This document shows positions 9,075 to 18,218 of a DNA stretch of 63,917 bases, piece by piece. The DNA is from an uncultured Alistipes sp. Lineage in GTDB: Bacteria; Bacteroidota; Bacteroidia; Bacteroidales; Rikenellaceae. Location: NCBI GenBank assembly GCA_937899895.1, contig CALBQR010000042.1, positions 1 through 63,917 of the forward strand, in the 5' to 3' direction. The position numbers and the translations under genes were made by a program. The first letter of the stretch is position 1. Each line of letters begins with the position of its first letter. The notes below the pieces were generated by a model. The model saw only the letters and a list, made by a program, of their open reading frames with translations. It was not told the DNA's origin and ran no database searches.

Positions 9075-10082
9075 TTACTCTGCTTCTGACAATTGAGCAG
9101 CAGCCTTTGCAGCCTTCTTCTCGGCCTTCGCAGCCTTACGCTCCGCCTTCTTGTCGGCATCACTGCCAAACACCGAGAAATGAACGTATCGTGCGGGATG
9201 CTCCTTCAAATCGGCCAGCAACGCCGACAGATTGGCACTCGCCTCTGCAAGGTTGTCGTAAAGGGCCTTATCGTTCATCAACTCACCCAACGAGCCTTTA
9301 CCCGAATTGACCGTAGCCAACAGCTGCGTGAGATTGTCGGCTGTCGAGGTGAAAGCACGAACGAGTGAATCGACCTGCGCCTGCTCCAACTGCTCGGCTA
9401 CATCGTCGATATTGCCGATAATGCGGTCAAAGCGTTCGGTATTCTGGTCCAGCATCTCGGCCAAGCCATTCAGCGAGGTTACGATACCCTCGATATTCTT
9501 GCGCTCGGTCTTCAATACACCATCGAGCGACGAACTGATCGAATTCAGATTCGACATCGTACCCGTCAGGTTCTCGGTATTCTGCTCGACAAGTTTATTC
9601 ACATTTTGGAGTGTTGCGGTCAGACTCTCGGCAACGGCCACAATCTTAACTTTCAAATCGCCCAACTCATTACCGGCAGTAGCCATCAGATCGGCACCTG
9701 CGACCGAAATAATCTTATCGCCACGCTTCAAGACTTCGGCGTCAGTTCCGAGTTCGAGCATAATTGCCTTACCACCCATAATACCGTCGTTGTAGATCAC
9801 CGCACGGGTATCTTTGGGCAATTGATATTGACGCTTTACGGCAATCGTTACATTCACATCACTACCCTTCGACGGATCGAACGAGATGCTCTCGACCGTA
9901 CCAACCTTAACACCGTGAATGGTTACGGGAGCTGCCGTTTGCAGACCACTGACATTGGGATAGGCTGCACAGTAAGTGATGTTGCGGCTGAAAATATCAA
10001 TGCCGCTCAAAAATCGAATGCCTGCCCACAATGCGAGCAACATTACGACTGCAAAAATTCCGATTTTTACCTCTCTTTTCAT
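9075..10082 (-). CDS. MlaD-family (MCE domain) lipid-transport protein
   Basis: 335 residues anchored by one N-terminal helix (about 5-24) and facing the periplasm. The MCE domain follows (about 37-115: VSGLQTAAPVTIHGVKVGTVESI). The remaining ~200 residues are helical with heptad-like repeats, ending in an Ala/Lys tail (DKKAERKAAKAEKKAAKAA). MCE proteins move phospholipids between inner and outer membranes with an MlaE permease and MlaF ATPase; neither partner is in this window. It lies 24 bases downstream of the amidase gene, an arrangement common in Bacteroidota. Confidence 0.88.
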   Translation of the reverse strand: MKREVKIGIFAVVMLLALWAGIRFLSGIDIFSRNITYCAAYPNVSGLQTAAPVTIHGVKVGTVESISFDPSKGSDVNVTIAVKRQYQLPKDTRAVIYNDGIMGGKAIMLELGTDAEVLKRGDKIISVAGADLMATAGNELGDLKVKIVAVAESLTATLQNVNKLVEQNTENLTGTMSNLNSISSSLDGVLKTERKNIEGIVTSLNGLAEMLDQNTERFDRIIGNIDDVAEQLEQAQVDSLVRAFTSTADNLTQLLATVNSGKGSLGELMNDKALYDNLAEASANLSALLADLKEHPARYVHFSVFGSDADKKAERKAAKAEKKAAKAAAQLSEAE

Positions 10083-10106
10083 ATTAGATGTTTAACTTTT
10101 TATCTC

Positions 10107-11396
10107 TTATTTCAATTTGTTTGCAATAACGGTTTGTGGCACGAGTTTATTACCATCAAAGCCTACAACATAGGCACTTTTGAACACCTTACGCACCTCT
10201 TTGAGCATTTTGTCGGCCTGCTCTTTCGAGGAATAGATACCCGTGCAATATTTGTAGCGGTAGGTATCCTCGGTGATAAACTCACGCACTCGGCCTCGAT
10301 AACTCTTAAATTCCGAGCTATTAGTATTAATATGCGTTTTGCTCGCACAGAGCTGGATTGTATAACCGCAATCAACCGCCGTGCCACCCTCTTCTGCCGG
10401 CTTGGGCTCGGCTCTCGGCCGCTCTTTCGGTTGAACATTTGGCTCGGCCTTCGGCTTATCCTTCGACGGCTCTGTCAAAACTTTCTCTGTCTGTTCTGCG
10501 GAAACCTTTTTAGGCTGCTCTTCACTCTTTTGTACGGGCTCCTCAACGGGCGCAGACTCTATCGGCTCATTCTGCTCGGTCGGCTGCGGGGCATTGCCGA
10601 AATAGAGCTCATAATACTCGCGGAAGCTCTCGTAAATAGCCTTTGCAATCTTCTGCTGACCTGCATCGCTGGCCATAATCGCCAAATCGTGCTGATTCGA
10701 CATAAAGCCGATCTCGGTAAGCACGCCCGGCATCTGCGTATAACACAACACCCACAACGGCTGACCATAAACCAACGAGCGGCGGTTGCCGTGTCCAACG
10801 GCGTTTTTGTGGTGCTTCTGCATCAGATTTGCAAAAGTGTTACTATTCTGTAACAGAGTAAATTGCATCGTCTGAATATATGCTCGCACAGCGGCAGCGG
10901 TCGCAGCGTCCGACATATCGACCAGATCGTCGCGGTAGGCCACTTCGAGCACATCGGCATTCTGCTGAATACGCTTGGGGTTGCTCTCGCCCATAACCAA
11001 CGTAACAGCACCACTTGCCGACGTATTTTTAGCCGCGTTGCAATGTATCGACAAGAACAGACTTGCATCGGCACGGTTAGCTATATCGACACGGGCTTGC
11101 AGATCGCGGGTCTTATTCGTGCTCCAATGCTTATCGGTCGAGCGGGTATAAATAACCTTGACATAGGGCATATTTTTCTCGATCATTCGCCCCGCCTTAA
11201 TGGCAACATTGAGCGCGATATCACACTCGCGATAGATCTTTCCGTTGAGTCGTCCCACCGCACCCGGATCATAGCCACCGTGGCCCGGATCAATCACGAT
11301 GGTCATAGGTGTAGGGCTCTCATTTTTCGCATAAAGAGGCATTGCACACAACAAAGTTGCGACAACCAGCGTTAGATATAGAGCGACTCGACGCAT
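10107..11396 (-). CDS. N-acetylmuramoyl-L-alanine amidase (Amidase_3) with SPOR-like C-terminus
   Basis: 429 residues. A signal peptide (1 to about 24) is followed by an AmiC-type zinc amidase: VIDPGHGGYDPGA holds the first zinc His, SIHCNA the second, and GFMSN lies near the catalytic Glu (VLTEIGF). It cuts the bond between MurNAc and the stem peptide during cell separation. A Pro/Glu/Lys-rich linker (about 255-335) leads to a C-terminal SPOR-like domain (YTIQLCASKT to VVGFDGNKLV) that probably binds peptide-free septal glycan. First gene of the minus-strand run that continues with mlaD. Confidence 0.9.
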   Translation of the reverse strand: MRRVALYLTLVVATLLCAMPLYAKNESPTPMTIVIDPGHGGYDPGAVGRLNGKIYRECDIALNVAIKAGRMIEKNMPYVKVIYTRSTDKHWSTNKTRDLQARVDIANRADASLFLSIHCNAAKNTSASGAVTLVMGESNPKRIQQNADVLEVAYRDDLVDMSDAATAAAVRAYIQTMQFTLLQNSNTFANLMQKHHKNAVGHGNRRSLVYGQPLWVLCYTQMPGVLTEIGFMSNQHDLAIMASDAGQQKIAKAIYESFREYYELYFGNAPQPTEQNEPIESAPVEEPVQKSEEQPKKVSAEQTEKVLTEPSKDKPKAEPNVQPKERPRAEPKPAEEGGTAVDCGYTIQLCASKTHINTNSSEFKSYRGRVREFITEDTYRYKYCTGIYSSKEQADKMLKEVRKVFKSAYVVGFDGNKLVPQTVIANKLK

Positions 11397-11438
11397 TATT
11401 ATTCGGTATATATAATTAGGTATCTCAAATAATTTAGT

Positions 11439-11446
11439 TATATTTG
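11439..11446 (+). promoter_or_regulatory. Candidate -7 element for the lptD-like gene
   Basis: TATATTTG matches the Bacteroidota -7 consensus TAnnTTTG, about 90 bases upstream of the TTG start. No clear TTG -33 element at 19-21 bases is visible, so it is a weak call. Confidence 0.4.
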
Positions 11447-11497
11447 CAGGTTAAAACGCGCGTAAAAAACCTCACAAAAGAGGCTCCCGTAGCGTTT

Positions 11498-11516
11498 TTG
11501 CCGGCTTTGCCGGCAA
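11498..11516. repeat. Strong hairpin in divergent amidase/lptD intergenic region
   Basis: Perfect 8-bp stem TTGCCGGC / GCCGGCAA around a 3-base loop. It overlaps a candidate minus-strand -7 element (CAAAGATA at 11514-11521) and would lie in the leader of the plus-strand lptD-like transcript. There is no T-run, so it is more likely a leader structure or operator than a terminator. Confidence 0.5.
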
Positions 11517-11538
11517 AGATACGAAAAATTATCGAATT

Positions 11539-14388
11539 TTGAACAGAAGAACGATAAAATATCTTTCGATTGTGGCATTTGTGTTGGCTTTGACACAGAT
11601 GGTCTTCGGTGTAACTGCTCCGAACGGAATGTTATTGGCAGCCGTACATCGAGGCGCATCTATCGACAGTGCGGCCCAAAGTCCTGCGCAATCGACCCAA
11701 CTCAATATCGACCGAGGTGAGGTGCGCCGTCGTGCCGAGTTGCAAACCGCTGATAACAACGAGGATGTAGCAGGCAGACCTATTGGTGGAGATTACACCT
11801 CGCGCATCGACTCATCGGAACTTGCGCCCGAAGCGGAGTGGATTCACGGCGACGAAACCATTGCTACGGATAGCGTAATTCCGCAAACGCAACCTGCGAA
11901 AAAAGGCTCTTCACTCGAAGCTCCGATAACGGGTAAAAATAAGGACTCTTTGGTCTTTAATGTGCGCGATAAGATGGTTTATATCTACCGTGAGGGCGAT
12001 GTAAAGTATCAGTCGATGAATATGAAGGCTGACTTTATGGCGATCAATATGGATACTCGCCAGATTCGCGCATATGGCATCAACGACACTGTCAATAACA
12101 AGCCGACCGTTACCCGCCCCGAATTTACCGAAGGAGGCAAGACCTTTACGATGGATACGATCGACTACAATATCGAGACGGGAAAGGCCAAAATTAAAGG
12201 TATTGCAATGCAGGAGGGCGAAGGCTTCTTGGTCGGCAAGAATGTGAAAAAGTTGGCCGACAATACCATCAACATCGCTGATGGTATGTTTACCACTTGT
12301 GAGCATACCGATCACCCGCACTTCTATTTGGCAATGAGCAAAGCCAAGCTGATACCCGGCAAGAAGGCGATCATCGGTCCGTCGTATATCGTAATGGAGG
12401 ATGTGCCTATCTATTTCCTCGGTCTGCCGGAAGGCTTCTTCCCGCTGAATCAGGGTCCCAAGTCGGGCTTCATTATGCCAACCTATGGTGAGGAGTATAT
12501 CAAGGGCTTCTACCTGCGTGATTTCGGTTACTACTTTACCTTCAACGACTATATCGACCTGACGTTGAAAGGCGGTATCTATACACTCGGATCGTGGGAG
12601 GCCTCGGCCTCTTCGAGATATATCAAACGATATAAGTATTCGGGCAACCTTTCAGCCAACTATTCAAAGGTTCGCTTTGGCGATAAGGGCGCGGCAGACT
12701 ATACCAATCAGGGCAACTTCCGCATCCAATGGACCCACCAGCAGGATCCCAAGTTCCGCCCAGGATCGACCTTCTCGGCAAGTGTGAATTTTGCAACGAG
12801 TGGCTACTCGAAATATTCGGCTCAATCGCTCAATGACATTCTCGCGACACAGACCAACTCTTCGATCTCTTACTCGAAGTCGTGGTCGGGAACGCCATTC
12901 TCGATGTCGGCCAATCTTGCCGTGTCGCAGAACTCGCAGAATAAGACGATCTCGGTAACGCTGCCTACGGTCGTTGTCAATATGTCGCGTATCTACCCCT
13001 TCAAGCGCAAAGAGGTACTTGGCAAGGAGCGTTGGTACGAGAAGATTTCGATGTCATATACGGGTAAGCTGACCAACTCGGTTTCAACGACCGAGAGTGA
13101 GATTTTCAAGCCCGAAACATTGGATAAGATGCGTAACGGCGTGGAGCACTCGATCCCCATTTCGACCTCGCTGAAATTGTTCAATTATCTGAATATCAAT
13201 CCGTCGGCTAACTACACCGAGAAGTGGTACTTCAAAAAGCAGGAGCGTCAATGGAATCCCGAAACTCAACAGGTCGAATATCTCAAACCTGAATATGGTT
13301 TCTATCGCCTTTACAACTACAATTTCTCTGTTTCGGCTTCGACCAAGCTCTACGGTATGTTCCGTTTCAAGAATCCGAAGGCAAAGATCAAAGCCATTCG
13401 CCACGTCATTACACCGATGGTAGGTTTCTCGTATGCCCCCGATTTCTCGAAGCAGAAATATGGATACTACAAGGTTGTGCAGAGCGACACGATGGGTCGA
13501 GTGCAGATCTACTCGCCCTTCGAGGGTAATGCTTACGGCGTTCCGTCGTCGGGTCGTTCGGCTGCCATCAACTTCTCGTTGAAGCAGAATCTCGAAATGA
13601 AGGTGGCCAGCAAGCGCGATACGACAGGTACGAAGATCATCAAGTTGATTGACGATTTGTCGATTTCGGGTTCGTATAACTTCCTTGCCGACTCAATGAA
13701 TTTGTCGAATATCCAATTAAGTTTCCGCACAACACTGACGCAGAATTTCGGTATTCAGCTCTCGGCAACCCTCGACCCCTATCAGGTAACACCCGAAGGT
13801 CGTCGTATCAATAAATTCCTATTTGCGAAGGGTAAGCCCGGTCGAATTGTCAGCACAGGTTGGTCGTTCGGTTACACATTCCAATCGAAGAATAAAGGAA
13901 GTTCGGGATCGAAGATGAACGATATCACCTCGCAACCGATCGACCCGGCATACGCCAATCCATTCTCCGATCCGTATGGCACGATGGATCCAACATTGAG
14001 GCGTATGTATATGGCGCAGAGTTACTACGACTTTGCTCTACCCTGGAATTTGAGCTTTAACTACACGATCAGCTACGGTATCTCGCTGGTTAATAACGGA
14101 ACGACGGGCTATAAGAAGAATATCAACCAATCAATCGGTTTCAACGGCAGTATAAATCTTACGCCCAAATGGGGAGTTACATTCCAGGGTGGTTTCGACC
14201 TGATGACGGGTAAGCTGACGACCTCGTCGATCTCGATCTCACGCGACCTGCACTGCTGGCAGATGGGATTCTCGTGGATTCCGTTCGGATACCACAAATC
14301 GTGGAGCTTCCATATCGGCGTGAAGTCGTCGATGTTGCAGGACTTGAAGTACGATAAGAGCCAATCGATGTACGACAACCTCTATTAA
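11539..14388 (+). CDS. LptD/OstA-like outer-membrane LPS assembly protein
   Basis: 949 residues. A signal peptide (about 1-27) is followed by a short variable region, a periplasmic OstA/LptA-like jellyroll (about 120-260: DKMVYIYREGDVKY, IDYNIETGKAKIKG), and a long outer-membrane barrel with the LptD-typical start VPIYFLGLPEGFFPL. LptD places LPS in the outer leaflet with the lipoprotein LptE. The start is a TTG at 11539: it is the first start codon before the signal peptide, and no in-frame ATG lies just upstream. It diverges from the amidase gene. Naming as LptD rests on fold and layout; sequence identity to proteobacterial LptD is low in this phylum. Confidence 0.85.
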   Translation: MNRRTIKYLSIVAFVLALTQMVFGVTAPNGMLLAAVHRGASIDSAAQSPAQSTQLNIDRGEVRRRAELQTADNNEDVAGRPIGGDYTSRIDSSELAPEAEWIHGDETIATDSVIPQTQPAKKGSSLEAPITGKNKDSLVFNVRDKMVYIYREGDVKYQSMNMKADFMAINMDTRQIRAYGINDTVNNKPTVTRPEFTEGGKTFTMDTIDYNIETGKAKIKGIAMQEGEGFLVGKNVKKLADNTINIADGMFTTCEHTDHPHFYLAMSKAKLIPGKKAIIGPSYIVMEDVPIYFLGLPEGFFPLNQGPKSGFIMPTYGEEYIKGFYLRDFGYYFTFNDYIDLTLKGGIYTLGSWEASASSRYIKRYKYSGNLSANYSKVRFGDKGAADYTNQGNFRIQWTHQQDPKFRPGSTFSASVNFATSGYSKYSAQSLNDILATQTNSSISYSKSWSGTPFSMSANLAVSQNSQNKTISVTLPTVVVNMSRIYPFKRKEVLGKERWYEKISMSYTGKLTNSVSTTESEIFKPETLDKMRNGVEHSIPISTSLKLFNYLNINPSANYTEKWYFKKQERQWNPETQQVEYLKPEYGFYRLYNYNFSVSASTKLYGMFRFKNPKAKIKAIRHVITPMVGFSYAPDFSKQKYGYYKVVQSDTMGRVQIYSPFEGNAYGVPSSGRSAAINFSLKQNLEMKVASKRDTTGTKIIKLIDDLSISGSYNFLADSMNLSNIQLSFRTTLTQNFGIQLSATLDPYQVTPEGRRINKFLFAKGKPGRIVSTGWSFGYTFQSKNKGSSGSKMNDITSQPIDPAYANPFSDPYGTMDPTLRRMYMAQSYYDFALPWNLSFNYTISYGISLVNNGTTGYKKNINQSIGFNGSINLTPKWGVTFQGGFDLMTGKLTTSSISISRDLHCWQMGFSWIPFGYHKSWSFHIGVKSSMLQDLKYDKSQSMYDNLY

Positions 14389-14435
14389 GGGGACTAAACA
14401 AAGAACTTAAACAAATAGAAACACTAAACAACGCT

Positions 14436-16532
14436 ATGAAAAAACAATTTCTGATTGCTGCTATGGCACTGACTACACTTGCGGCTTGTCAGAGCGAGCG
14501 CGTGAATCCGCTGCTCGCCGAGTGGGATACCCCCTACCAGACACCGCCTTTCGACAAAATCGAAGTAACGGATTACGCCCCCGCATTTGATGCGGCTATT
14601 GCCGAGGCGCGCGCCGATATTGACGCTATCGTTGCCGACACTACGGCTCCCACCTTTGCAAACACGATCGAGGCTTTGGAGCGTGCAGGCGACAAGCTGA
14701 ACCGTATTCAGTACATCTTCTTCAATATTTTGGAGGCAGATGCTAACGATGAGATGCAGCAGGTTTCGCTCGAAGTACAGCCCAAGCTGACCGAGTACTC
14801 GAACGATGTTGCTCTGAATCCCGAATTGTTCGCCCGCGTTAAGGCCGTTTATGACCAGCGCGAGTCGCTCGAACTGTCGCTCGAAGAGGCTACATTGCTC
14901 GAAAAGACCTACAAGAGCTTCGCTCGTAGCGGTGCCGCTTTGGATGATGAGAAGAAGGCTGCATATCGCGAGATTTCGGCCGAGTTGTCGCAGCTGACTT
15001 TGCAGTTCGGTCAGAATGTATTGGCTGCAACCAACGCTTTTACCCTGAATATCACCGATTCGGCTGCTATCGCCGAGCTGCCCGACTTCGTTAAGGAGGG
15101 TCTGGCTGCCGATGCGAAGGCTCGTGGCGAAGAGGGCTGGACTGTAACATTGCAGGCTCCGAGCTATGGTCCCTTTATGACCTATTCGTCGAATCGCGAG
15201 TTGAAGGAGCAGCTGTGGCGTGCTTACAATTCGCGAGCAATGGTTGAGGGTGCTAACGACAACCGCGATATCGTTAAGCGCATCGCAGAGTTGCGTTTGA
15301 AGATGGCTAACTTGTTGGGTTATGAGACCTACGCCGACTATGTTTTGGAGGAGCGTATGGCCGAGAGCGCAGACAACGTAAATAACTTCCTCAAAGAGTT
15401 GTTGGATGCAACCAAGAAGTATGCCGATAAAGACTATGCAACCATCAACGCTTACGCAAAGTCGCTCGGTTTGCAGGGCGAGGTTATGCCGTGGGATTTC
15501 GGCTATTACAGCGAAAAGTACAAGAACGAGAAGTACGCTTTGAGCGACGAGATGGTTAAGCCCTACTTGAAGCTCGACAACGTGAAGAAGGGCGTATTTA
15601 TGTTGGCTACCAAGCTCTATGGTTTGGAGTTTAAGGAGAACACCACCATTCCCGTATATCACCCCGAAGTTTCGGCTTATGAGGTTTATGATGCATCGGG
15701 CAAGATGATGGCAATTCTCTACCTCGATTTCTTCCCCCGCGAGACCAAGCGTGGCGGTGCGTGGATGACCGAGTTCCGCCCCGCAAGCTTCGATGCAGAG
15801 GGCAACGAGATTCGTCCTTTGGTATCGCTTGTTATGAACTTCACCAAGCCGACCGAGAGCACTCCGTCGCTGCTGACCTTCGACGAGTTTACCACCTTCC
15901 TGCACGAGTTCGGCCACGCGCTGCACGGTATGTTGGGCGAGGGTAAGTATGCTTCGCTGACCGGTACAAGCGTTTATCGCGACTTCGTTGAGTTGCCTTC
16001 GCAGTTGTTGGAGAATTGGGCTACCGAGAAGGAGTATCTCGACCTGTGGGCTGTTCATTATGAGTCGGGCGAGCAGATGCCTGCCGAGTTGATCGCAAAG
16101 ATCGTTGATGCAAAGAACTACTTGGCTGCATATATGAATGTTCGTCAGCTCTCGTTCGGTATGACCGATATGGCTTGGCACAGCCTGACCGAGCCTTACA
16201 CGGGCGATGTAGAGGCATTTGAGAAGGCTTCGATGAAGCCGACACAGATTGTTCCCGAAGTTGAGGGTACAGGTATGGCTACCTCGTTCTCGCACATCTT
16301 CTCTGGTGGTTATGCTGCCGGCTACTATGGCTACAAGTGGGCAGAGGTTCTGGATGCAGACGCATTCTCGCTGTTCAAGGAGAAGGGTATTTTCAACACC
16401 GAGGTTTCGACCTCGTTCCGCGAGAACGTACTCTCGAAGGGTGGCGTTGAGCACCCGATGGAGCTCTACGTTCGTTTCCGTGGACACAAGCCCGATCAGA
16501 AGGCTCTAATCGAGCGTATGGGCTTGAAATAA
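14436..16532 (+). CDS. dcp: M3-family zinc metallopeptidase (Dcp / oligopeptidase type), lipoprotein
   Basis: 698 residues, the usual length of peptidyl-dipeptidase Dcp and oligopeptidase A. The zinc site HEFGH is at residues 490-494, followed by the conserved SLTGTSVYRDFVELPSQ segment with the third ligand, and FSHIFSGGYAAGYYGYKWAEVL near the C-terminus. A lipobox LAAC ending at Cys18 marks it as a lipoprotein, so it trims short peptides in the periplasm or at the outer membrane and not in the cytosol. It begins 47 bases after the lptD-like gene and ends before a terminator. Rich in GAG/GTT codons like highly expressed neighbours. Confidence 0.93.
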   Translation: MKKQFLIAAMALTTLAACQSERVNPLLAEWDTPYQTPPFDKIEVTDYAPAFDAAIAEARADIDAIVADTTAPTFANTIEALERAGDKLNRIQYIFFNILEADANDEMQQVSLEVQPKLTEYSNDVALNPELFARVKAVYDQRESLELSLEEATLLEKTYKSFARSGAALDDEKKAAYREISAELSQLTLQFGQNVLAATNAFTLNITDSAAIAELPDFVKEGLAADAKARGEEGWTVTLQAPSYGPFMTYSSNRELKEQLWRAYNSRAMVEGANDNRDIVKRIAELRLKMANLLGYETYADYVLEERMAESADNVNNFLKELLDATKKYADKDYATINAYAKSLGLQGEVMPWDFGYYSEKYKNEKYALSDEMVKPYLKLDNVKKGVFMLATKLYGLEFKENTTIPVYHPEVSAYEVYDASGKMMAILYLDFFPRETKRGGAWMTEFRPASFDAEGNEIRPLVSLVMNFTKPTESTPSLLTFDEFTTFLHEFGHALHGMLGEGKYASLTGTSVYRDFVELPSQLLENWATEKEYLDLWAVHYESGEQMPAELIAKIVDAKNYLAAYMNVRQLSFGMTDMAWHSLTEPYTGDVEAFEKASMKPTQIVPEVEGTGMATSFSHIFSGGYAAGYYGYKWAEVLDADAFSLFKEKGIFNTEVSTSFRENVLSKGGVEHPMELYVRFRGHKPDQKALIERMGLK

Positions 16533-16560
16533 AACTCCTGATGAATAATTAATCAAAGCA

Positions 16561-16594
16561 AAGGCTCACCGCCCTGATGTGGGTAGTGAGCCTT
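16561..16594 (+). terminator. Intrinsic terminator after the M3 peptidase gene
   Basis: AAGGCTCAC (16561-16569) pairs with GTGAGCCTT (16586-16594), a 9-bp stem, followed by a short T-rich tail. The prenyltransferase gene starts 22 bases later, so read-through may supply it or a promoter overlaps the hairpin. Confidence 0.75.
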
Positions 16595-16615
16595 TGTTGT
16601 AAATAACTTATAAAG

Positions 16616-17506
16616 ATGAAAAGACACACATTCGCGCAGTGGATCGTAGCTGTTCGTCCCTGGTCGTTCCCCGCGTCGGCTATGCCCGTTGCTGTTACGC
16701 TCGTCTATCTGCTTTGGAGTGGTGCGGAGATTGATTGGGTTGGTGGCATTTGGGCTCTGCTCAATATCATTCTCTTCCACGCTGCAGGAAATGTATGGAG
16801 CGACTATTTCGACTTCCGTAAGGGTGTCGATGCAGAGGATACTTTCGGCGCAAAAACTATCACAAGCGGAGAGTTCTCGCCACGCGAGATGCTTTGGCTG
16901 GCGGTAGGATTGCTCGCCGTTGCGCTCATTGCAGGCATCGGACTGATGATTCGTGTCGGTATGCCTCTGTTTTGGTTCGGCTTGGCCGGTGCACTGACCG
17001 TACTACTCTACCCGCGATTGAAATATAGCGCATTGGGCGATGTCGATATTATGCTTGCATACGCACTGCTGCCCACGCTCGGAACATCATTCGTAGCAAC
17101 GGGCGTGGTGTTGTATGATGTGCTGTGGATTGCCGTTCCCGTTGGTTTGATCACCGTTGCCATTCTACACGCCAACAATACCCGCGACATCACAACAGAT
17201 AATCGCGCCAAGATCACTACTCTCGCTATGCGTCTTGGTAGCCGCACCTCGGCGTGGGTCTATGCCGTCGAAGTGTTGTTCCCATTTGCTTGGGTGGTTG
17301 GTTGTGTAATTTGCGGAGTGATGCCGTTGTGGTCGTTGCTGACATTGGTGGCTATCATTCCCGCGTGGAAAGCGGCAAAGGATATGTTGCATCACGATGC
17401 AAGCGACACGCTCTCAATTGCAAACCTTGACGAGCGCACAGCACAATTGCAACTGATTTTCAGCCTGATATTTACACTTTCGTTCGTTATCGCCTACTTG
17501 GTATGA
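16616..17506 (+). CDS. menA: UbiA-family prenyltransferase, probably MenA
   Basis: 296 residues with eight or nine membrane helices. The first Asp-rich motif NVWSDYFDFRKGVDAEDTFG fits the NxxxDxxxD diphosphate site of UbiA enzymes, and NNTRDITTDNRAKITTLAMRLG is the second. Together with the start AVRPWSFPAS this best fits 1,4-dihydroxy-2-naphthoate polyprenyltransferase, the step that makes demethylmenaquinone in the inner membrane. Other UbiA members such as heme O synthase are less likely. Its TGA overlaps the next gene's ATG (ATGA). Confidence 0.8.
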   Translation: MKRHTFAQWIVAVRPWSFPASAMPVAVTLVYLLWSGAEIDWVGGIWALLNIILFHAAGNVWSDYFDFRKGVDAEDTFGAKTITSGEFSPREMLWLAVGLLAVALIAGIGLMIRVGMPLFWFGLAGALTVLLYPRLKYSALGDVDIMLAYALLPTLGTSFVATGVVLYDVLWIAVPVGLITVAILHANNTRDITTDNRAKITTLAMRLGSRTSAWVYAVEVLFPFAWVVGCVICGVMPLWSLLTLVAIIPAWKAAKDMLHHDASDTLSIANLDERTAQLQLIFSLIFTLSFVIAYLV

Positions 17507-18120
17507 AACGTCCGATTTTAGCCACACTGCTGGCCTTTGTCCTTTGGACTATAATGTTCTCGCCCTGGACTGCTCCGCACCTCAATTTCTGGGTTGCGAT
17601 GAGTATTTCGGCGGCAATACTTACCCTTGTGGCAACGCTGGCCCGCCCATCGTGGCCGCGCGATCTGAAATGGAGTTGGTCGAATATCGCGTTAGGTGTG
17701 GCTATTGCCGTGGTGCTGTGGGGTGTCTTTTGGATCGGCGACAAGCTCTCGCAGTTGCTGTTCGACTTCGCCCGTCCGCAGGTCGATTCGATCTACGCGA
17801 TGAAAGATGGCACCTCGGCCACGATAATTGCAGTCGCTTTGTTGGTGCTGATTGGCCCCGCCGAGGAGATCTTTTGGCGAGGATATATTCAGCGCACCCT
17901 CTCGGAGCGATTGGGAGCAAATCGAGGTTTTGTGATCACAACGGCAATCTATACGCTGGTACATATCGGCTCGCTGAACTTTATGCTGATAATGGCCGCT
18001 ATGGTCTGCGGCATTGCGTGGGGACTACTCTACCGACTCTTTCCTGAACGTTTCTCGGCAATCGTTCTTTCGCACGCCCTCTGGGACGCCGCTGTATTTG
18101 TCGTCTTCCCGATAATGTAG
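17503..18120 (+). CDS. CPBP-family intramembrane metalloprotease (Abi/CAAX-like)
   Basis: 205 residues with about six membrane helices. The family signature is complete: EEIFWRGYIQ (EExxxR), a HIGSLNF motif (first His) and a final LSHALWDAAV (second His plus Asp). Members in eukaryotes cleave prenylated CAAX proteins; bacterial ones are varied and mostly uncharacterised. The 4-base overlap with menA implies translational coupling, and pairing a prenyltransferase with a CAAX-protease-like enzyme is suggestive but may be coincidence. Ends at a strong terminator. Confidence 0.85.
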   Translation: MKRPILATLLAFVLWTIMFSPWTAPHLNFWVAMSISAAILTLVATLARPSWPRDLKWSWSNIALGVAIAVVLWGVFWIGDKLSQLLFDFARPQVDSIYAMKDGTSATIIAVALLVLIGPAEEIFWRGYIQRTLSERLGANRGFVITTAIYTLVHIGSLNFMLIMAAMVCGIAWGLLYRLFPERFSAIVLSHALWDAAVFVVFPIM

Positions 18121-18145
18121 CCAACGATTAACGATCTCCGCAAAC

Positions 18146-18186
18146 AAAAAAAGCAGTCGCGAAAGAGTGTTCGCGACTGCTTTTTT
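18146..18186. terminator. Bidirectional terminator between CPBP and DUF5689 genes
   Basis: A long perfect stem: A-run plus GCAGTCGCGAA (ending 18163) pairs with TTCGCGACTGC plus T-run (18170-18186), with a 6-base loop. A-runs and T-runs on both sides make it work in either direction. Confidence 0.92.
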
Positions 18187-18218
18187 ATTGAATTCGAGCT
18201 ATTGTCGAATCGTGAGGA

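Noticed and set aside
14424..16487. A 687-codon open frame on the strand opposite the M3 peptidase gene
   Set aside because: It mirrors the peptidase almost exactly, has no recognisable domain, and arises from the strong codon bias of that gene. The sense product has a full active site.
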